Shown here piece after piece: positions 5,538 to 7,480 of a DNA stretch of 7,480 bases. The translations under genes and the position numbers were made by a program. The stretch comes from a bacterium (lineage in GTDB: Bacteria > Patescibacteriota > Minisyncoccia > Moranbacterales > UBA2206), in the NCBI GenBank assembly GCA_021779205.1, contig JAJYBE010000041.1:1-7480 (forward strand). The letters are read 5' to 3'. Under the pieces are notes generated by a model. The model did no database searches and was not told the DNA's origin. It saw only the letters and a list, made by a program, of their open reading frames with translations. How positions within the stretch are numbered: position 1 is the stretch's first letter; each line of letters starts with the position of its first letter.

Positions 5538-6347
5538 ATGAAATACATATACATCCCCATTTATTCTACGGGAGAAAAAATGAAGATTAAAGTAAAAAAG
5601 ATTGTGGAAAACATCAAATCAGAATTTCAGGATATTTCTGTGGTAGACACGGATATCTTTGGACGCTGTCTAGTTATTGACGGAGTTATTCAGGGAACGG
5701 ATAATGATAGCGATATTTATGATAGGGAGATGCTTAAATTTCTTAAAAGAACCGATGAGAAAATCCTAATCCTTGGTGGTGGTGACGGCAGTCTAGTGGA
5801 ATCGATTTTGGAAAAAAATCCCAATGCGCATATTCAAGTAATTGATTTGGATGTGGAAGTGATTAACTGTTGCAAAAAACATTTCGGACAAAAAATCTTT
5901 GATGACCCGCGCGTTAATCTCTATATCGGAGACGCTTTGCATCATCTGAAATCCACTATCAAGAAAATCAACGGAAAATTTGATGGTATCATTTGTGATC
6001 TAACTGACATTCCGATTGGCCGAAAAAAGAAAAAAGATTTTGTCAATTTTTATGAAGAGCTGATTGCCATATCCTCAAAGGCGCTCCAAAAAAATGGTTG
6101 GATGAGTATCCAGGCTGGTGCTTCGGAAACCAATGGCTATTATTTAAATATGATTAAGATTGTGGATGAAATCGCTAATAAGCATTTTTCTCGTGTGTCG
6201 CGTTCAGATGTTTTTATACCCAGTTTCGGGGAAAAAGGCGCTTTTCTTTTTATCGAAAAAATTGCGAAAAAGTCTCTATCAAAAGGAATCCATGTTTACC
6301 AAGCTCCGGTTGGCTTGACAACGAAGGGAAAATACGCTACTATTTAG
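5538..6347 (+). CDS. Spermidine/spermine synthase-like aminopropyltransferase
   Basis: Family members transfer an aminopropyl group from decarboxylated S-adenosylmethionine to putrescine, spermidine or a related amine. The 269-residue protein starts with a beta-hairpin-like segment and KSEFQDI (27-33), then FGRCLVIDGVIQ (41-52). The methyltransferase-like Rossmann core has LILGGGDGS (77-85), VIDLD (101-105), DPRVNLYIGDA (123-133) and ICDLTDIPI (152-160), where Asp154 and Asp157 are the active-site acids, with PSFGEKGAF at 228-236. The usual YHE motif of SpeE is replaced by YDRE (61-64). Together with DLTDIP this resembles the eukaryotic spermine synthase style, so the product may not be spermidine. 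The ATG at 5538 is kept because the SpeE family has an N-terminal strand there; an in-frame ATG at 5580 has the better ribosome binding site and would give 255 residues. No decarboxylase gene is in the window. Confidence 0.85.
   Translation: MKYIYIPIYSTGEKMKIKVKKIVENIKSEFQDISVVDTDIFGRCLVIDGVIQGTDNDSDIYDREMLKFLKRTDEKILILGGGDGSLVESILEKNPNAHIQVIDLDVEVINCCKKHFGQKIFDDPRVNLYIGDALHHLKSTIKKINGKFDGIICDLTDIPIGRKKKKDFVNFYEELIAISSKALQKNGWMSIQAGASETNGYYLNMIKIVDEIANKHFSRVSRSDVFIPSFGEKGAFLFIEKIAKKSLSKGIHVYQAPVGLTTKGKYATI
5570..5574 (+). promoter_or_regulatory. Internal Shine-Dalgarno GGGAG pointing to an alternative start at 5580
   Basis: GGGAG lies five bases before an in-frame ATG at 5580, an ideal spacing, whereas nothing comparable precedes the ATG at 5538. 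Either translation begins at residue 15 of the longer reading or two forms are made. The family alignment favours the long form and the ribosome binding site favours the short one. Confidence 0.45.
6315..6343 (+). promoter_or_regulatory. Possible upstream promoter at the 3-prime end of the aminopropyltransferase gene
   Basis: TTGACA (6315-6320) and TACTAT (6338-6343) are 17 bases apart, a perfect -35 with a four-of-six -10. Both lie within coding sequence, so chance is a real alternative. It would act in tandem with the promoter 42 bases downstream. Confidence 0.3.
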
Positions 6348-6356
6348 AGTTGTTTT

Positions 6357-6386
6357 TTGACAATAGCATAGCAGAAACAGAATAAT
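6357..6386 (+). promoter_or_regulatory. Promoter of the membrane protein operon
   Basis: TTGACA (6357-6362) is followed after 18 bases by AATAAT (6381-6386), five of six to the -10 consensus. The predicted start is near 6393, about 33 bases before the next ATG. The -10 lies inside a perfect palindrome (6373-6395). Confidence 0.55.
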
Positions 6387-6395
6387 TCTGTTTCT
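6373..6395. promoter_or_regulatory. Perfect palindrome over the -10 element, operator candidate
   Basis: AGAAACAGAA (6373-6382) and TTCTGTTTCT (6386-6395) are exact reverse complements separated by TAA. The repeat covers the proposed -10 and reaches the start site, the position expected for a dimeric repressor. No T run follows, so it is a poor terminator. It does not match a regulator motif that I know. Confidence 0.5.
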
Positions 6396-6409
6396 CAACT
6401 TCAATGCGC

Positions 6410-6423
6410 AGGAGGGGGGGGGG
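6410..6423 (+). promoter_or_regulatory. Ribosome binding site fused to a ten-G tract
   Basis: AGGAGG (6410-6415) runs into an unbroken run of ten G residues (6414-6423), then AT and the ATG at 6426. With AGGAGG as the anchor, the spacing to the start is ten bases. The tract lies in this spacer, so a change in its length would change translation. Such a run is striking in an AT-rich sequence. Confidence 0.7.
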
Positions 6424-6425
6424 AT

Positions 6426-6899
6426 ATGAAAACTAAAAAGACATTGAGATTTACTTTTGCCTATGTGCTGGTCACAGCGATATATTATCTATTTGACTAT
6501 GTGTATATGCCATGGCTGGGAATTAAATTCGGCTTTGCCGTCTTTATCCCACTTTATCCATCAATTCTAATCGTCAACTTTTTGGGAGTCTATCTCTATG
6601 ACTTTTTTAAGGAAGACGTGCTTTTTTTGGAACTTGGCAAGAATTGGATTGAAAATAATACAGGCAGATTCCTGAAAGTGAAAAAAGTTATCAGGAATAG
6701 TAAGAAACTGACTTTTGTCACTCTCTCAATCTGGCCGAGCCCAATCGCCAGTTATCTGTTTTTTCGCAAAAACTCCGAAAAGCAACCTTGGGAAGTTTTC
6801 AAGATTATTGCCTTTGGCAGTGTTCTTTGTACTGCTGTCTTCGGCGGAGGAATTAGTTTATTTGTGTATCTGTTCAAACTACTATTAAATTATTTATAG
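6426..6899 (+). CDS. Unrecognised small membrane protein with about four membrane segments
   Basis: I do not recognise this 157-residue protein. After a basic start (MKTKKTLR) come hydrophobic segments at about 9-31, 33-60, 95-113 and 122-155. The central loop at about 61-94 is charged, with a basic stretch (RFLKVKKVIRNSKK, 81-94). Distinctive pieces are SIWPSPIASYLFFRK (101-115), with tryptophan and two prolines in a membrane segment, and GSVLCTAVFGGG (131-142). It is probably an inner-membrane protein, with the basic loop and N-terminus likely cytoplasmic by the positive-inside rule. It is first in a new operon. Its start is set by a very strong but unusual ribosome binding site, and its stop codon overlaps the Shine-Dalgarno of the next gene, which points to joint expression. 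Confidence 0.8.
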   Translation: MKTKKTLRFTFAYVLVTAIYYLFDYVYMPWLGIKFGFAVFIPLYPSILIVNFLGVYLYDFFKEDVLFLELGKNWIENNTGRFLKVKKVIRNSKKLTFVTLSIWPSPIASYLFFRKNSEKQPWEVFKIIAFGSVLCTAVFGGGISLFVYLFKLLLNYL

Positions 6900-6909
6900 G
6901 AGGAGAAAT

Positions 6910-7416
6910 ATGTTTGAAATTCTCAAACCGGCTGATTTCACGCCGAAAGTCGTTACTCAGGTCATTGATCTTGGCAAGAGGAGTGGCACATGGCGGAATA
7001 CAGATGTTGAATATTATGAGCGTCAGTTTTTGAATCCAAAAAATATTAACATTGCATATCAAAACGGTAATGGTCGGATTTTAGGATATATTTTGGCGAG
7101 ACCGCATAATGATGCGGCGCTGGATTATTTTGAGTTAGATCCTTTAATGAAAGCAAGCGAAATCCCAATGTTTTATGTTGATCATGTTAATGTTGATAAG
7201 AATAGTGCGATGATTGGGATGCGACTTATTGTTGAGGTGATTAAAGAGGTAAATAGAAGAGGGATTTTTAGATTTTCCTTACATTGTCGGGTTGTAAACG
7301 GTTTAAATAAAATAATTCAAAAAAAATTTAAACCAGAGATAATTAGAAGAATTGAAAAATATCGTGACTGCAATAATGAGCCTTTCGATTATTTAGAGGG
7401 GACTTTCGTGTTGTAA
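6910..7416 (+). CDS. Divergent GNAT-like acetyltransferase
   Basis: GNAT proteins transfer an acyl group from acyl-CoA to amines, and this 168-residue protein has their general order. An N-terminal helical part (about 12-42, including TWRNTDVEYYERQF) is followed by strands NINIAYQ and RILGYILARPHND (45-67). A core strand MFYVDHVNVDK (87-97) leads into a long helix (99-117), and then FRFSLHCRVVNGLNKIIQKKF (120-140) matches the closing strand-helix with its Asn and the shift toward a KKF end. The acyl-CoA loop, usually (R/Q)xxGxG/A, is degenerate here (NSAMIGM, 98-104), so catalysis is uncertain. The start is well fixed by AGGAGG at 6898-6903, six bases before the ATG. The call is by overall pattern, so moderate; the substrate is unknown. 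Confidence 0.6.
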   Translation: MFEILKPADFTPKVVTQVIDLGKRSGTWRNTDVEYYERQFLNPKNINIAYQNGNGRILGYILARPHNDAALDYFELDPLMKASEIPMFYVDHVNVDKNSAMIGMRLIVEVIKEVNRRGIFRFSLHCRVVNGLNKIIQKKFKPEIIRRIEKYRDCNNEPFDYLEGTFVL

Positions 7417-7432
7417 GAAAAGGAGAATAAAA

Positions 7433-7480
7433 GTGAACAAAATAGTTACATTTTTGATGCTGGCTATGGTTTTCTTCAGC
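7433..7480 (+). CDS. N-terminus of a secreted or membrane protein (partial)
   Basis: Only 16 codons are in the window. They start at GTG 7433 with AAGGAG (7420-7425) seven bases upstream. The peptide MNKIVTFLMLAMVFFS has one Lys and then a continuous hydrophobic core, the look of a signal peptide or an N-terminal membrane anchor. It is third in the operon, 16 bases after the previous stop. Nothing can be said about the mature protein. Confidence 0.65.
   Translation, partial: MNKIVTFLMLAMVFFS

Noticed and set aside
1..7480. CRISPR arrays, insertion sequences, tRNA or rRNA genes
   Set aside because: I looked for spaced direct repeats, transposase-like proteins with terminal repeats and cloverleaf patterns and saw none.

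Overview
The window is AT-rich, with every supported gene on the + strand, and it reads with the standard bacterial code (adk and the sugar dehydrogenase gene end in TGA, and no real gene has TGA inside). The best fit is a Candidate Phyla Radiation / Patescibacteria genome, probably metagenome-derived. The evidence is a ribosomal protein block in which rpsE is followed directly by rplO with no room for rpmD (loss of L30 is a known CPR trait), the L15 N-terminal sequence style, a zinc-finger adenylate kinase, compact core genes, and accessory genes typical of small-genome bacteria. I cannot place it to a named phylum from the sequence alone.

Region 1 (1-4132) is a compact core operon: the last codons of a probable rplR, then rpsE, rplO, secY, adk, map and ruvX. 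Gaps are 6-30 bases, adk and map overlap by ATGA, and no start in this block has a recognisable Shine-Dalgarno sequence. It encodes ribosomal proteins, the Sec translocon pore, nucleotide balance, N-terminal methionine removal and a YqgF/RuvX nuclease. The usual continuation after map (infA, rpmJ, rpsM and so on) is absent; ruvX follows and the operon ends at a weak terminator-like hairpin.

Region 2 (4133-5259) is a single-gene unit. It has a near-consensus promoter (TTGACA, 18 bases, TATTAT), a 47-base leader segment made only of A and T with two perfect palindromes, a short UDP-glucose/GDP-mannose dehydrogenase-like protein that lacks the usual C-terminal domain, and a Rho-independent terminator.

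Region 3 (5260-6347) has a promoter, a roughly 165-base leader or small RNA with a GNRA-loop terminator, and then a spermidine/spermine synthase-like aminopropyltransferase gene that starts only 35 bases after the terminator. No separate promoter is visible for that gene, so the leader may be a transcription attenuator. It also holds a possible 35-codon ORF.

Region 4 (6348-7480) is a different-looking operon. A promoter whose -10 is covered by a perfect 10-bp-arm palindrome leads into a ribosome binding site that runs into a tract of ten G residues. Then come an unrecognised four-segment membrane protein, a divergent GNAT-like protein, and the first 16 codons of a secreted or membrane protein with a signal peptide. 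All three genes here have strong Shine-Dalgarno sequences. This accessory operon, with its operator-like palindrome and G tract, is the most likely place for something undescribed, although its function cannot be told from sequence alone.
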